Positions 35,325 through 44,636 of a DNA stretch of 64,000 bases are shown here, one piece after another. Positions within the stretch are counted from its first letter, which is position 1. Each line of letters starts with the position of its first letter. The stretch lies in NCBI RefSeq assembly GCF_008079445.1, contig NZ_VRYH01000002.1, forward strand, positions 310,001-374,000, in the 5' to 3' direction. The position numbers were made by a program, and so were the translations under genes. The stretch is from Aidingimonas lacisalsi. GTDB lineage: Bacteria; Pseudomonadota; Gammaproteobacteria; Pseudomonadales; Halomonadaceae. The notes beneath the pieces were generated by a model. The model saw only the letters and a list, made by a program, of their open reading frames with translations, was not told where the DNA came from and did not search any database.

Positions 35325-36977
35325 ATGACTAGTACGGAGTTGTTGACGATGCAGGATGCCGCCTCAGGCATTGATGATAAGGAGGCACTTGCATCAAAGT
35401 CGGAGGAACGCCGGGGGTTGCATGATGGAGGGTGGACCCTGAAGCGTAAGTTGTGGACGACGTTGGGTCTGATGTGGCTCGTGATGATTGGGCTCGTCGT
35501 GAGCATGGCCCTACAGGGGCGTGAGACGATGATCGAGGATCGCAAACAGTCGTTGGCCAATACCGTCGGCATGGTTGAAACCTTATTGCAGGGATATCAG
35601 ACGCGTGTCAGCGCTGGTGAGTTGAGCAAGGAACAGGCACAGGGGCTGGCTTACGAAGCGCTTGATGCCATGCGCTTCGGTAAGCAGCGCGATAACTACC
35701 TGTTCGTCTTCGATGCTGATGCCGACATTGTTTACCATCCACGGCGCGCGCCCGGGTCAAACATGAGTGACTATACCGACCCGAATGGTGTCGCAGTTTA
35801 TCGGAATTTGGCAGACATAGCGGAGAGTGGCAGTGGATATCTGGATTATGCCTCCAAGCGGGGTGATGCCGACAGTAGTGCTAGCCCCAAGCTGAGCTAT
35901 GTGGAGCGCTTCCCTGATTGGGGCTGGAACATTGCGGCAGGTGTTTATATCGATGATATCCAGGCGGCTTTCATTGCCAGGTTGTGGCAGTACACACTGG
36001 TTCTGGTCATTGCCGGTGGGGCGCTGACGCTGGCCTTTTTGCTGCTGGTTCGCAGTGTCTATCGTAGTCTCGGTGGTGAGCCAACCCATGCGGCAAGTGT
36101 TGTGCGGCGGATAGCCGACGGCGATCTGACACAGGAAACTCCGTTGCGCCATGGCGACGACAGTAGCCTGATGTATGCCATTGAATGTATGCGTCGTGAT
36201 CTGAGAACGGTGATTGCGGGCATACGTCGCGCCAGTGAATCGATTGATACTGGTGCACGAGAGATTGCCAACGGCAATAGCGATCTATCCGCCCGCACCG
36301 AGCAACAGGCGGGATCGCTGGCCGAGACTGCCTCCAGCATGGAAGAATTGACCACCACGGTGAGTCATAACGCTCACAACGCCGATCAGGCTAACCAGCT
36401 TGCCGCCCAGACAACGGAGTCAGTCGCCGAGGGGCAGTCCGTGATCTCTCAGATGGTGACAACAATGGGAGATATTCGCGAGAGTTCCAGAAAGATCTCC
36501 GATATTATTAGCTTGATCGACGATATTGCCTTCCAGACCAATCTGCTGGCACTCAATGCGTCTGTGGAGGCGGCACGAGCTGGCGAGCAAGGGCGCGGAT
36601 TTGCTGTGGTCGCTGGAGAAGTGCGCAACCTGGCAAGCCGTTCAGCTCATGCGGCCAGCGATATCAAGTCCTTGATCGAACGTTCGGTGGAACAGGTCAA
36701 CACGGGAGCGGAACTCGTCGATCAGTCCGATACGTCGATGGCCACCATCCGCGACAGTGCCCAACGTGTCAGTGATCTAATGGACGAGATTTCGTCGGCC
36801 TCTCATGAACAATCGGCAGGCATCGAACAGATTAACCAGGCAGTGACTCAGATGGATCAGGTGACTCAGCAGAACGCTGCATTGGTACAACAAGCTGCTG
36901 CCGCGGCTGACTCCATGGAAGAGCAATCCGGTCATCTCCACAAGACAGTCGGCCGTTTCCGAGTCTCCACGCAGTGA
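35325..36977 (+). CDS. Methyl-accepting chemotaxis protein with periplasmic Cache-type sensor
   Basis: 550 residues. Membrane segments lie near 43-62 and 220-245 and flank a ~155-residue periplasmic domain with [16 protein letters not shown] and [20 protein letters not shown] in pieces, typical of single Cache (sCache_2) sensors for small acids. A HAMP linker follows, then a long helical signalling domain with the conserved tip [18 protein letters not shown] in pieces (about 395-420). It ends in RFRVSTQ without a CheR-tethering pentapeptide. An unusually long 40-residue cytoplasmic N-terminus precedes the first membrane segment. No che or flagellar genes are nearby. Confidence 0.93.
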   Translation: MTSTELLTMQDAASGIDDKEALASKSEERRGLHDGGWTLKRKLWTTLGLMWLVMIGLVVSMALQGRETMIEDRKQSLANTVGMVETLLQGYQTRVSAGELSKEQAQGLAYEALDAMRFGKQRDNYLFVFDADADIVYHPRRAPGSNMSDYTDPNGVAVYRNLADIAESGSGYLDYASKRGDADSSASPKLSYVERFPDWGWNIAAGVYIDDIQAAFIARLWQYTLVLVIAGGALTLAFLLLVRSVYRSLGGEPTHAASVVRRIADGDLTQETPLRHGDDSSLMYAIECMRRDLRTVIAGIRRASESIDTGAREIANGNSDLSARTEQQAGSLAETASSMEELTTTVSHNAHNADQANQLAAQTTESVAEGQSVISQMVTTMGDIRESSRKISDIISLIDDIAFQTNLLALNASVEAARAGEQGRGFAVVAGEVRNLASRSAHAASDIKSLIERSVEQVNTGAELVDQSDTSMATIRDSAQRVSDLMDEISSASHEQSAGIEQINQAVTQMDQVTQQNAALVQQAAAAADSMEEQSGHLHKTVGRFRVSTQ

Positions 36978-37058
36978 CATTAGATCAGCGAGGTATCTCG
37001 TGTCATCGACTGACTGTCCAGATTATGGGCTTTTGGCAACTTCCGAGACCGTGAACGC

Positions 37059-37082
37059 CCCTGTCCGTTGCAACGGACAGGG
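37059..37082. terminator. Perfect palindrome between convergent genes
   Basis: CCCTGTCCGTTG (37059-37070) is followed directly by its exact reverse complement CAACGGACAGGG (37071-37082). The 24-bp dyad can fold as a 10-bp stem with a 4-base loop. It lies in the 121-bp gap between convergent chemoreceptor and dehydrogenase genes and is probably a bidirectional terminator. Confidence 0.55.
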
Positions 37083-37098
37083 AACTTGGCTGCCTCAC

Positions 37099-38172
37099 TC
37101 AGCCAGCAATTCGTTCGGCGATGGCGCGGCCCAGAGTGTCTGTCGTGCCACGGCCGCGGATGTCAGGTGTCATGACGTTGGGGTCCGCCTCGGCGAGGAC
37201 GGACTCGATGGCATCGACCATGGCCTTGCCGGCATCCACATGGCCCAGATGTTCCAGCATCATTGCTCCCGACCAGATCTGACCGATGGGGTTGGCGATG
37301 CCCTTCCCGGCGATATCCGGCGCGCTGCCATGTACCGGTTCGAACATGCTGGGGAAGTTACCGTCCGGATTGATGTTGGCTGAAGGGGCAACGGCGATGG
37401 TACCCGTGCAGGCGGGGCCCAGGTCGGAGAGAATGTCGCCGAACAGGTTGCTGGCAACGACGACATCGAACCAGTCGGGGTGCATGACGAAATTGGCCGT
37501 CAGGATGTCGATATGGAACTGGTCGACATCGACGTCGGCATAATTCTTGGCCATCGCTTTCACGCGTTCATCCCAGTAGGGCATGGTGATAGAGATGCCA
37601 TTGGATTTGGTGGCCGACGTGAGTTTCTTGCGTGGGCGGCTCTGTGCCAGGTCGAATGCGTACTTGAGGACGCGATCGATGCCGGCGCGCGACATCACGG
37701 TTTCCTGAATGGCGATTTCGCGTTCCGTGCCTTCATACATGCGACCGCCGATACTGGAGTATTCGCCTTCGGTGTTTTCGCGCACGACGTAGAAATCGAT
37801 TTCACCGGCCTGGCGATCGGCCAGTGGACTCTTGATGCCCGGTAGCAATTTACAGGGACGCAGGTTGATGTACTGGTCAAAGGCACGCCGGAACTGCAGT
37901 ATCGATCCCCACAGAGAGATATGATCCGGGACCTTGTCCGGCCAGCCGACGGCACCGTAGAAAAGTGCATCGAACCCTTTTAGCTGGTCGAACCAGTCGT
38001 CCGGCATCATCTGGCCGTGCTGCAGATAGTAGTCGCAGCAGGCGAAGTCGAAATGCTGGTACTCGAGATCGATACCGAAACGCTTGCTGGCCGCTTCCAG
38101 GGCGCGCAACCCTTCCGGTACCACTTCGGTACCGATACCGTCACCGGCGATCACTGCAATACGTTGCTTCAT
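37099..38172 (-). CDS. Tartrate / D-malate dehydrogenase (isocitrate-isopropylmalate dehydrogenase family)
   Basis: 357 residues of the beta-decarboxylating dehydrogenase family. IAVIAGDGIGTEVVPEGLRA in pieces begins the fold, VVRENTEGEYSSIGG is the substrate loop, DWFDVVVASNLFGDILSDLG in pieces carries metal-binding Asp residues, and EPVHGSAPDIAGKGIANP is the cofactor region. The Asp-Cys pattern FACCDYYLQHG near residue 45 and ILQFRRAFDQYINLRP in pieces place it with TtuC/DmlA enzymes acting on tartrate or D-malate rather than with LeuB or Icd. A divergent LysR gene is the likely DmlR-type regulator. Confidence 0.9.
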   Translation of the reverse strand: MKQRIAVIAGDGIGTEVVPEGLRALEAASKRFGIDLEYQHFDFACCDYYLQHGQMMPDDWFDQLKGFDALFYGAVGWPDKVPDHISLWGSILQFRRAFDQYINLRPCKLLPGIKSPLADRQAGEIDFYVVRENTEGEYSSIGGRMYEGTEREIAIQETVMSRAGIDRVLKYAFDLAQSRPRKKLTSATKSNGISITMPYWDERVKAMAKNYADVDVDQFHIDILTANFVMHPDWFDVVVASNLFGDILSDLGPACTGTIAVAPSANINPDGNFPSMFEPVHGSAPDIAGKGIANPIGQIWSGAMMLEHLGHVDAGKAMVDAIESVLAEADPNVMTPDIRGRGTTDTLGRAIAERIAG

Positions 38173-38282
38173 TGTTGTCCTCCTGCTGGCGTGGTGTTAC
38201 GACAGTCTAGCCGCTATGCGACAATTGATAATCACGCTATGATTCAAATTATTGTTGCGTAGAAGTGGAGAATCCTGGCGCC

Positions 38283-39278
38283 ATGGCCGATCTTGATGAT
38301 CTGGCATTCTTCCAGCGACTGGCTCAGCACGGCAGTCTGACTGCCACGGCGCGAGAGTTGGGGCTGTCGTTGTCGGCGGTGAGCAAGCGGCTCAAGCAGC
38401 TAGAGGCTCGGTTGGGCGTGGAACTGGCTCATCGCACCACGCGTCGCCTGACGTTGACGGCGGAGGGTGAACTGTACCGCGAGCGAGGGGCAGCCATTCT
38501 CGATGACCTCGATGACCTGGAAGAGGCTCTGGGCAACCGCCGCGCCGAGCTGTCGGGGCGCTTGCGTATCAATGCGACCTTTGGATTCGGGCGGCGCCAT
38601 ATCGCGCCGATCCTGTCGGCGTTCTGCGCCGAGCATCCGCATCTGGATGGCTGGCTGGAACTAACCAACTTCCCCTTGAATCTGAGTGACCATGGCTTCG
38701 ATGTCGGCATTCTGGTTGGCGAACCACCGGATTCACGCTTGGTTGCCCATCGTTTGATGGTCAATCGTCGCATCTTATGTGCGTCGCCGTCGTATTGTGC
38801 CACTATGCCTCCGCTCGAGGACCCCTCGGATCTGTCGCGACACCAGTGCCTGGTGGTTCGCGAGAATGACAGCGATTATGCGACTTGGCGCTTCGAGCGT
38901 CGTCATTCGGGACATGGTGAACGAACGGTCAAGGTCGGAGGTCGGCTGGCCAGTAACGACGGTGAAGCCATGACCCGCATGGCGGTAGACGGGCACGGTA
39001 TACTGTTGCGTTCATGGTGGGATGTACATGATCACCTCCGGGCCGGACGTCTGGTCGAAGTGCTGGCGGAATGGCAGGGCGTGCGTGCTGATTTCCATGC
39101 CGTCTACGATCAGCGGCGTCACGTACCTGCGCGAATCAGGGCATTCATTGCCTATCTTGAAGATAGGATAGCCGAACGGGTACCGCCGCTGGCCGAAGGG
39201 GGAACGCTACCGGCGTGGGTAGAGCCCCACGCGAAAGGGAAGTCATGCAGTGGGCGTGTCATCACGAACGGGAGCTGA
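38283..39278 (+). CDS. LysR-family regulator (DmlR-like)
   Basis: 331 residues. Helix-turn-helix LAQHGSLTATARELGLSLSAVSKRL in pieces, with the wing LGVELAHRTTRRLTLTAEGE, belongs to the CrgA/DmlR group. The effector domain follows (LRINATFGFGRRHIAPIL in pieces, DVGILVGEPPDSRLVAHRL in pieces). It is divergent from the tartrate/D-malate dehydrogenase across 110 bp, matching the dmlR-dmlA arrangement. ATG 38283 is preferred; the longer frame would begin at a GTG. Confidence 0.88.
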   Translation: MADLDDLAFFQRLAQHGSLTATARELGLSLSAVSKRLKQLEARLGVELAHRTTRRLTLTAEGELYRERGAAILDDLDDLEEALGNRRAELSGRLRINATFGFGRRHIAPILSAFCAEHPHLDGWLELTNFPLNLSDHGFDVGILVGEPPDSRLVAHRLMVNRRILCASPSYCATMPPLEDPSDLSRHQCLVVRENDSDYATWRFERRHSGHGERTVKVGGRLASNDGEAMTRMAVDGHGILLRSWWDVHDHLRAGRLVEVLAEWQGVRADFHAVYDQRRHVPARIRAFIAYLEDRIAERVPPLAEGGTLPAWVEPHAKGKSCSGRVITNGS

Positions 39279-39281
39279 CAC

Positions 39282-40595
39282 TTGAATATCTTGATGTTTA
39301 CCAATACCTATGCGCCGATCGTCGGCGGAGTGAGTGAATCCGTCCAACGGCTCAAGGCGCGTTTGCAAGCGGGTGGCCATCAGGTGTTGGTCGTGGCTCC
39401 CAAGATGGAAGGTCAGCCACGACGTGAACGAGATGTGATTCGTGTGGCGGCCGTGCAGCATTTCAATGGTAGTGATTTCTCGCTGCCGGTTCCGATACCC
39501 GGACAACTCTACGAGGCTATCGAGGCCTTCGACCCGGATATCATTCATTCACATCATCCTTTCCTGCTCGGGGACACGGCCGTTCGTGTAGCCGAGACCT
39601 ATGGGTTACCGCTGGTTTTCACGCATCACACGCTCTATGAACATTACACACACTATGTACCGGGGGACTCGCCACGAATGCAGCGCTTTGCCGTTGCCCT
39701 GGCGACCGAGTACACCCACCTATGCGATGCCGTGATAGCGCCCAGCGAAAGTATTCATCAACTGTTACTGCGCCGAGGCGCCAATCGTCAGATCATGGTG
39801 GTTCCCAGTGGCGTCGATGCCAGACGTTTTTCCCAAGGCAATGGGCGGGAGTTGCGACGCTTGCTGCATATTCCTGACACGGCCTATGTCGTGGGACACG
39901 TCGGGCGCCTGGCCAAGGAGAAGAATCTACCGTTTCTCGCTGAGGCCGTATCACGGTTTCTACTCGCCAATGAACATGCCCACTTCCTGGTGGTGGGAGA
40001 CGGCGATGCCCGGGAAACGATGCTTGCGGTCGCTAGCCGCTTTGGTATCGAGACACGCGTCCACTTTACCGGACGCTTGCGTGATCAGGCATTGATCGAT
40101 GCCTATCACGCCATGGATGTATTTGCCTTCGCCTCACATAGTGAGACACAGGGTATGGTGCTGGTGGAGGCCATGGCGGCGGGCTTACCGGTCGTCGCCA
40201 TCGCGGCTGCCGGTGTGCATGAGGTGCTGAGGGATGGTGACAATGGCCGTTTACTGCTCGACGACAATGCTGAACAGATGGCCGAGGCATTTGCGGCGTT
40301 GGATGACGTCGAGCGCCATCAAGCCATGAGCCATAGGGCTGTCGACACTGCAGCAGCTTTCGATGAAGAGTGCTGTGCCTCGCGATGTCTGGCAGTCTAT
40401 CGGCAGGTGATTGCGGCCGGTGGCCCCTTCAGACATGCGGATGACAGCGCTTGGGAGCGAGTGAGAGCGCGTCTGGGCGCTGAGTGGCGGATGTTGCGTC
40501 ACCGCGGCAGAGTACTGCGATCTCTCTTGCAGGACGAGTCGCGCGGTGAGGTTATGCCTGATCAGGATTCGCTGCGTGACCCCGCCCCCAAGTAA
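39282..40595 (+). CDS. GT4-family glycosyltransferase
   Basis: 437 residues. The N-terminal Rossmann half starts MFTNTYAPIVGGVSESVQRL in pieces; HSHHPFLLGDTAVRVAE in the middle and the C-terminal GRLAKEKNLPFLAEAV and SHSETQGMVLVEAMAAGLPV in pieces are GT4 marks, with the E-x7-E catalytic element in the last. It resembles enzymes that glycosylate diacylglycerol or phosphatidylinositol-type acceptors. The start is TTG 39282 (GGGAG 8 bases upstream), with ATG 39294 as alternative. It follows the LysR stop by 3 bases, so the two may be co-transcribed. An extra ~60-residue C-terminal tail is basic. Confidence 0.88.
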   Translation: MNILMFTNTYAPIVGGVSESVQRLKARLQAGGHQVLVVAPKMEGQPRRERDVIRVAAVQHFNGSDFSLPVPIPGQLYEAIEAFDPDIIHSHHPFLLGDTAVRVAETYGLPLVFTHHTLYEHYTHYVPGDSPRMQRFAVALATEYTHLCDAVIAPSESIHQLLLRRGANRQIMVVPSGVDARRFSQGNGRELRRLLHIPDTAYVVGHVGRLAKEKNLPFLAEAVSRFLLANEHAHFLVVGDGDARETMLAVASRFGIETRVHFTGRLRDQALIDAYHAMDVFAFASHSETQGMVLVEAMAAGLPVVAIAAAGVHEVLRDGDNGRLLLDDNAEQMAEAFAALDDVERHQAMSHRAVDTAAAFDEECCASRCLAVYRQVIAAGGPFRHADDSAWERVRARLGAEWRMLRHRGRVLRSLLQDESRGEVMPDQDSLRDPAPK

Positions 40596-40615
40596 AATGG
40601 CAGCGATGCTGTCGG

Positions 40616-41314
40616 TTATCGGGGTGGCGGCTTCCTGTGTCGCTGCTTATAAGCAGCATACCGTTTCATCGCGTATAGCAGTGCGACTCCTGCTGCCAGA
40701 CCTGCCATGGCCCATACGAATTCCCAGCGATTCTCGGCCTGGACAAGTTCACCGGCTTGGCTACCCAGCAGGGTGATACCCAATAGGCCGGGAACGATGC
40801 CCACCACGGAGCCGATCACGTAGTCGAAGAAGCGCAGGTGGAATGCTCCGGCCAGCATGTTGGTCAATGTAAAGGGTGCCAAAGGCAACAAATTGACGAT
40901 CGTCATGGTACGTATTCCACGCCCGGCGAGATACCGTGAGGCACCACGCAGGTGCTGTCCGCCATGGCGTAGCAAGGCATCGCGGCCCAGGCGACGTCCG
41001 ACCCAGTAGGTCAATATCGAGGCGGTCATCGTTCCGCCCAAGGCATACAGGAAGCCCCACCAGGGGCCGTATAACAGGCCGGTAGCAGCGACCAGGATAC
41101 TCAGGGGGAACATCATCAATGAGGCGCTGGCGTAGATGGCAATGATCACCAGAACTGCCCAGGAAGCATCACGCCAGGCCAGACTGCCCTGCGCCAGAGC
41201 GAGCAAGGTTTGTGGACTGAGCTGCTGCTGAAGAGCCAGCCATTGCCACAGTGCACCGATCGCGGCGAGTGCGATGAGCAGGGTGACCAGCTTGAATACG
41301 GAGAGTCGCATCAT
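40616..41314 (-). CDS. VTT-domain (DedA/TVP38-TMEM64) membrane protein
   Basis: 232 residues with five to six membrane segments. The VTT core is visible: FPLSILVAATGLLYGPWWGFLYALGG in pieces with the conserved Gly-rich turn, then NLLPLAPFTLTNMLAGAF and FDYVIGSVVGIVPGLLGITLLG in pieces. Related proteins move lipids across membranes. It ends in a basic tail (KRYAAYKQRHRKPPPR). It is convergent with the glycosyltransferase (20-bp gap), so any shared envelope role is only suggested. Confidence 0.87.
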   Translation of the reverse strand: MMRLSVFKLVTLLIALAAIGALWQWLALQQQLSPQTLLALAQGSLAWRDASWAVLVIIAIYASASLMMFPLSILVAATGLLYGPWWGFLYALGGTMTASILTYWVGRRLGRDALLRHGGQHLRGASRYLAGRGIRTMTIVNLLPLAPFTLTNMLAGAFHLRFFDYVIGSVVGIVPGLLGITLLGSQAGELVQAENRWEFVWAMAGLAAGVALLYAMKRYAAYKQRHRKPPPR

Positions 41315-41413
41315 TGTCGAGCCAATCCGGGGTAGCAATGCTCGACATAGCATACGGCAGCGTGGCCGGCGGCCCAAACACCGGCGACCACGCTGTAGGG
41401 GCTGAGTCGTCTA

Positions 41414-42349
41414 TCAGAGGTCGAACTGTTCTCTGATAATCGGCCATGCCGGGTCACCATCCTGGGTGGTGACGCCATCGAGCATGGTCTCCACGCGCTC
41501 GCTATTGTCACGAATCCAGTCGGCCGCCACGGTTTCGGCATCGCGCTCTTCCTGACCGAACTCCTTGATCATCCAGCTCTGCTCTTCGTGGTCGAAAACG
41601 AACTGTTCGAAGAATGTGACCACATTGGGGTGTGCGTCGGCATAACCGCTGCGTGCGATAGTCAGGACATCACTCTCACCGTTATTTTCACCGAACAGAT
41701 CCTTGGGATCCTCAAGATAGTTCATGGAGAATTCCAGGTTCATCCAGTGAGGCGTCCAACCGACCCAGAGAATGGGTTCGTCACGCGACATGGCGTCTCG
41801 TGCTGCACTGAGCATACCGACCTCGCTGGTGTCGACCAACTCCCAGTCATTCAACCCCCAGGCATCTTCCTCAATCGCTTCATTGAGGATCTCGCTGGCA
41901 GCCGAGCCCGAGCCGAAGCCATGAATCTGGCCTTCGAACATGTCGCGGTTCTCGTCGAGGTCGGCGAAGCTGGTGATACCCTGGTCATGGACGTAGTCCG
42001 GTACGGCCAGTGTCATCTGGGCGCCATCGACGTTGTTGGCGAGACTGACGATCGCACCTGCTTCCTCGCGAGGCGTGAACATGTCTTTCTGGGCTGGCAT
42101 CCAGCCGCCCAGGAAGATATCGAGATCGCCGCTATCCAAGCCTTGATAGATTACCTGAAGGCCGAGTTCCTGGATGGTGGTTTCATAACCCAACGGACTC
42201 AATAATTGCTCGGCGATTTCTGTCTTGACGGTAATGCCGGGCCAAGCGGGTACACCGAGGTGAAGCGTTTCGTCATCGGCCTGCGCTGTTGGGACCATTC
42301 CAAGCGCGAGTGCGGATATCAGAGTGGTACGTGTCAGGGAGCGAGTCAT
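41414..42349 (-). CDS. Betaine/choline/carnitine-type ABC binding protein (ProX/OpuAC)
   Basis: 311 residues with a signal peptide ending TAQAD. The OpuAC pattern is clear: LHLGVPAWPGITVKTEIAEQ in pieces, LGLQVIYQGLDSGDLDIFLGGWMPAQ in pieces, and WVGWTPHWMN. Several Trp residues at the expected places would form the cage for a quaternary ammonium group. No permease or ATPase gene accompanies it. It lies 102 bp downstream of gamma-butyrobetaine hydroxylase on the same strand, so gamma-butyrobetaine or carnitine is the likely ligand (inference). Confidence 0.9.
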   Translation of the reverse strand: MTRSLTRTTLISALALGMVPTAQADDETLHLGVPAWPGITVKTEIAEQLLSPLGYETTIQELGLQVIYQGLDSGDLDIFLGGWMPAQKDMFTPREEAGAIVSLANNVDGAQMTLAVPDYVHDQGITSFADLDENRDMFEGQIHGFGSGSAASEILNEAIEEDAWGLNDWELVDTSEVGMLSAARDAMSRDEPILWVGWTPHWMNLEFSMNYLEDPKDLFGENNGESDVLTIARSGYADAHPNVVTFFEQFVFDHEEQSWMIKEFGQEERDAETVAADWIRDNSERVETMLDGVTTQDGDPAWPIIREQFDL

Positions 42350-42451
42350 CTAGGTCTCCTTTAGTGATGGAATCGAGTCATCGATAGGAAAGCCGCCCGT
42401 GTTGTCGAGTCGTTGGTGGGCGGTCGTGAGCCGAGTAGGAAGGCCACGCGC

Positions 42452-43636
42452 TTACCCTTGGCGGGTCAGCACACGCAACCTCGATTCGAGCATGTCGCGG
42501 TCCAGGTAGGTGCCCTGCAAATGCCGGCGGCCGGTATTGGGGTCGAAGGCCCTCCGACCATGCAGTACGCGTCGGTTATCGAAAGCGATCATCTCGCCGG
42601 GGGCGAGGGCGAATTCGATTTGCTGTTCCGGAGCATGGACGAGTTGCCAGAACGCCTGATAGGCCGCATACCATGGTGCAATCTCATGGGCCGGCAATTG
42701 GAGTGTGTCGCGAATCCAGTTGTTGAAGCGGATCTCGACCACGCGCCCATCAGCATCGAGTTCGATAATGGGGGCTCGGATGCCGATATCCTGGGTGTCA
42801 TCCTGGAAACGAAAATCGATGGTCGTTTCACTGAGTATTCGGAACGCTTCCGGCGCCTGGTCGCGCAGCGCATTGGCCGCCGCGAAGCCATCAGCGAAGA
42901 TCGATTCACCACCTTCGGCTTCATTTTCCAGGCAATAGAGTAGCTGAATGTCCGGCGGCTGACGCCAGTTGGGCAGGTCCGTGTGCAGCGCCAGACCGAT
43001 GGCCGTATAGGCCGCATTGTTGGGGTTAGGCTTGGAGCGTACATCGAAGCGGGCACCGAAGTTGGTCGGACGCATCGGGCCGATTCGTTCCGCCAGGCGG
43101 CTGACTTCCTCGTCGGCGATCGGGCCGCCGTCGAGCATTACCAACCCATCGCGCAGCAAGGCTTCCAGCCAGGCGCATTCACCCTCCGGACCATTGACGA
43201 AGGCGGCATGACCGATGCGCTCTGGAGAGAAGCCGTTTGTCCACGGTTGACGCTCGGGGACCTGATCCTGGCTGCGTGTGCCCGGGCGTCGCTGGTGTAG
43301 CCAGCCACCGTCGAACACGCTCTCATGCCCGTCTGCCCAGATGACATGCAAATGGCCCCGCTCCAGGCTGACGTCCTGCGGAGCATCGACGTCGGCCCTG
43401 GGTATGTACAAGCGTTCTCGTGTCGTGGCATGGCGGCATTCACTGCAGGCGCAATGATCGCGTAGCCACAAGTAGGGCAGGCTCGCCTGACTGTCATCCG
43501 CCCAGGTCAGAAAGACGCCCTGTCCATTGGCTGCGATATCGGTCAACAGAGGCGCGTCGTCGTAACGGGTGAGTTCCCCCATCGCTACACGGGATGGCGC
43601 TGAATGATCGTTGGTCATTGAAACGGCAGTGGTCAT
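42452..43636 (-). CDS. Gamma-butyrobetaine hydroxylase-like Fe/2-oxoglutarate dioxygenase
   Basis: 394 residues. The N-terminal ~90 residues form the Cys/His zinc domain typical of BBOX/TMLH enzymes (WLRDHCACSECRHATTRERL in pieces). The C-terminal TauD-like domain has the HTD iron motif in LALHTDLPNW, with the distal His and the 2-oxoglutarate Arg in VLHGRRAFD and GRRHLQGTYLD. The reaction would be hydroxylation of gamma-butyrobetaine to carnitine. ATG 43636 follows GGAGGT. A divergent LysR lies 121 bp away. On this strand TTGTGC, a 16-base spacer and TATTAA (between 43698 and 43726) could be its promoter. Confidence 0.9.
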   Translation of the reverse strand: MTTAVSMTNDHSAPSRVAMGELTRYDDAPLLTDIAANGQGVFLTWADDSQASLPYLWLRDHCACSECRHATTRERLYIPRADVDAPQDVSLERGHLHVIWADGHESVFDGGWLHQRRPGTRSQDQVPERQPWTNGFSPERIGHAAFVNGPEGECAWLEALLRDGLVMLDGGPIADEEVSRLAERIGPMRPTNFGARFDVRSKPNPNNAAYTAIGLALHTDLPNWRQPPDIQLLYCLENEAEGGESIFADGFAAANALRDQAPEAFRILSETTIDFRFQDDTQDIGIRAPIIELDADGRVVEIRFNNWIRDTLQLPAHEIAPWYAAYQAFWQLVHAPEQQIEFALAPGEMIAFDNRRVLHGRRAFDPNTGRRHLQGTYLDRDMLESRLRVLTRQG

Positions 43637-43725
43637 CGTTACCTCCGGTGTTCTGTTGATCCCTAGGGTGGTGTCTGGCCGTACGAGTGACAAACGATTA
43701 ATATGACCCCTATGGCCAAGCACAA

Positions 43726-43748
43726 CTTATAACACGCTTTTCCATAAG
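43726..43748. promoter_or_regulatory. Possible LysR operator (inverted repeat)
   Basis: CTTAT (43726-43730) and ATAAG (43744-43748) form an inverted repeat with a 13-base spacer. It includes T-N11-A-type spacing and ends 9 bases before the LysR start. It lies in the divergent gap with the hydroxylase gene and could serve autoregulation. The match is short, so this is tentative. Confidence 0.35.
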
Positions 43749-43757
43749 CGAGGGTTC

Positions 43758-44636
43758 ATGACGTCATTGCCCCCCTTGATGTGGCTGCAGGCCTTCGAGG
43801 CCGCCGCCCGCACGCTGAGTTTCACTGCCGCCGGTCGGGAACTGGGAGTGACCCAGGCCGCTATCAGTCAACGCATTCGTCTCCTCGAAGATCGCCTGGG
43901 ACAGAAACTGTTCGTGCGCCATCCGCGCAGCCTGACCCTGACGCCGGCGGGTCAGGCCTGGCTGCCCAGTATCCACGATGCCTTTACGCGTATTGCCGAA
44001 GGCACGACGGAAGTCTTCGGCACCACGCCGGAAAGTCCTGTCACACTGCGTACCACGCCGGTAATGCAGCAGAGTTGGCTGGCGCCACGTCTGCTGGCAT
44101 TCCACCGTCAGCATCCTGCAGTGGCCGTACGGCTCGTCAGCGCGATCTGGCCGGATGATTTCGGTCCCGAAGGCGCGGATTTGGAAATTCGTTATGGCCG
44201 CGGCGACTGGAGTGACGTCGACTGTGTGTCGTTAGGCGACGAACGAATGCGGCCTGCGTGTGCACCGTCACTGGCTGAACGCCTTGACGGACCGGTCGAC
44301 CTGGCCGGCCATACTCTGCTGCATGCCGTCGGTTTCGCCGTAGGTTGGCCGACCTGGCTGGAGCAGGCCGGCGTGGCGGGAATCGAACGTCAGTGTCCAG
44401 CGCTGACCTGCGACAATCAGGTCATGACGCTGGCGTTGGCAAGCCAGGGAGGTGGTGTCGCGCTGACGCATCATCGTCTGCTGGAAAACCGACACGATCT
44501 GGTGGCCCCGTTCGACCTGGCCGTACCCAGCATGGAGAGTTTCTGGCTGGTGCGTCCTAAGCGGCGTCAATCGCGGGAGGAAGCATCGCTGTTATGGGAG
44601 TGGCTGGTGGGCTCGGTCGCGGATAGCGATGCGTGA
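43758..44636 (+). CDS. LysR-family regulator (GcvA-like)
   Basis: 292 residues. The start MTSLPPLMWLQAFEAAARTL in pieces and the SFTAAGRELGVTQAAISQRI in pieces helix-turn-helix are GcvA-type. The effector domain has WPDDFGPEGADLEIRYGRGDW in pieces, usual for this group. It is divergent from the gamma-butyrobetaine hydroxylase and probably controls that gene and the betaine binding protein. Its last 70 bp overlap the 3' end of mtfA on the other strand. Confidence 0.9.
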   Translation: MTSLPPLMWLQAFEAAARTLSFTAAGRELGVTQAAISQRIRLLEDRLGQKLFVRHPRSLTLTPAGQAWLPSIHDAFTRIAEGTTEVFGTTPESPVTLRTTPVMQQSWLAPRLLAFHRQHPAVAVRLVSAIWPDDFGPEGADLEIRYGRGDWSDVDCVSLGDERMRPACAPSLAERLDGPVDLAGHTLLHAVGFAVGWPTWLEQAGVAGIERQCPALTCDNQVMTLALASQGGGVALTHHRLLENRHDLVAPFDLAVPSMESFWLVRPKRRQSREEASLLWEWLVGSVADSDA

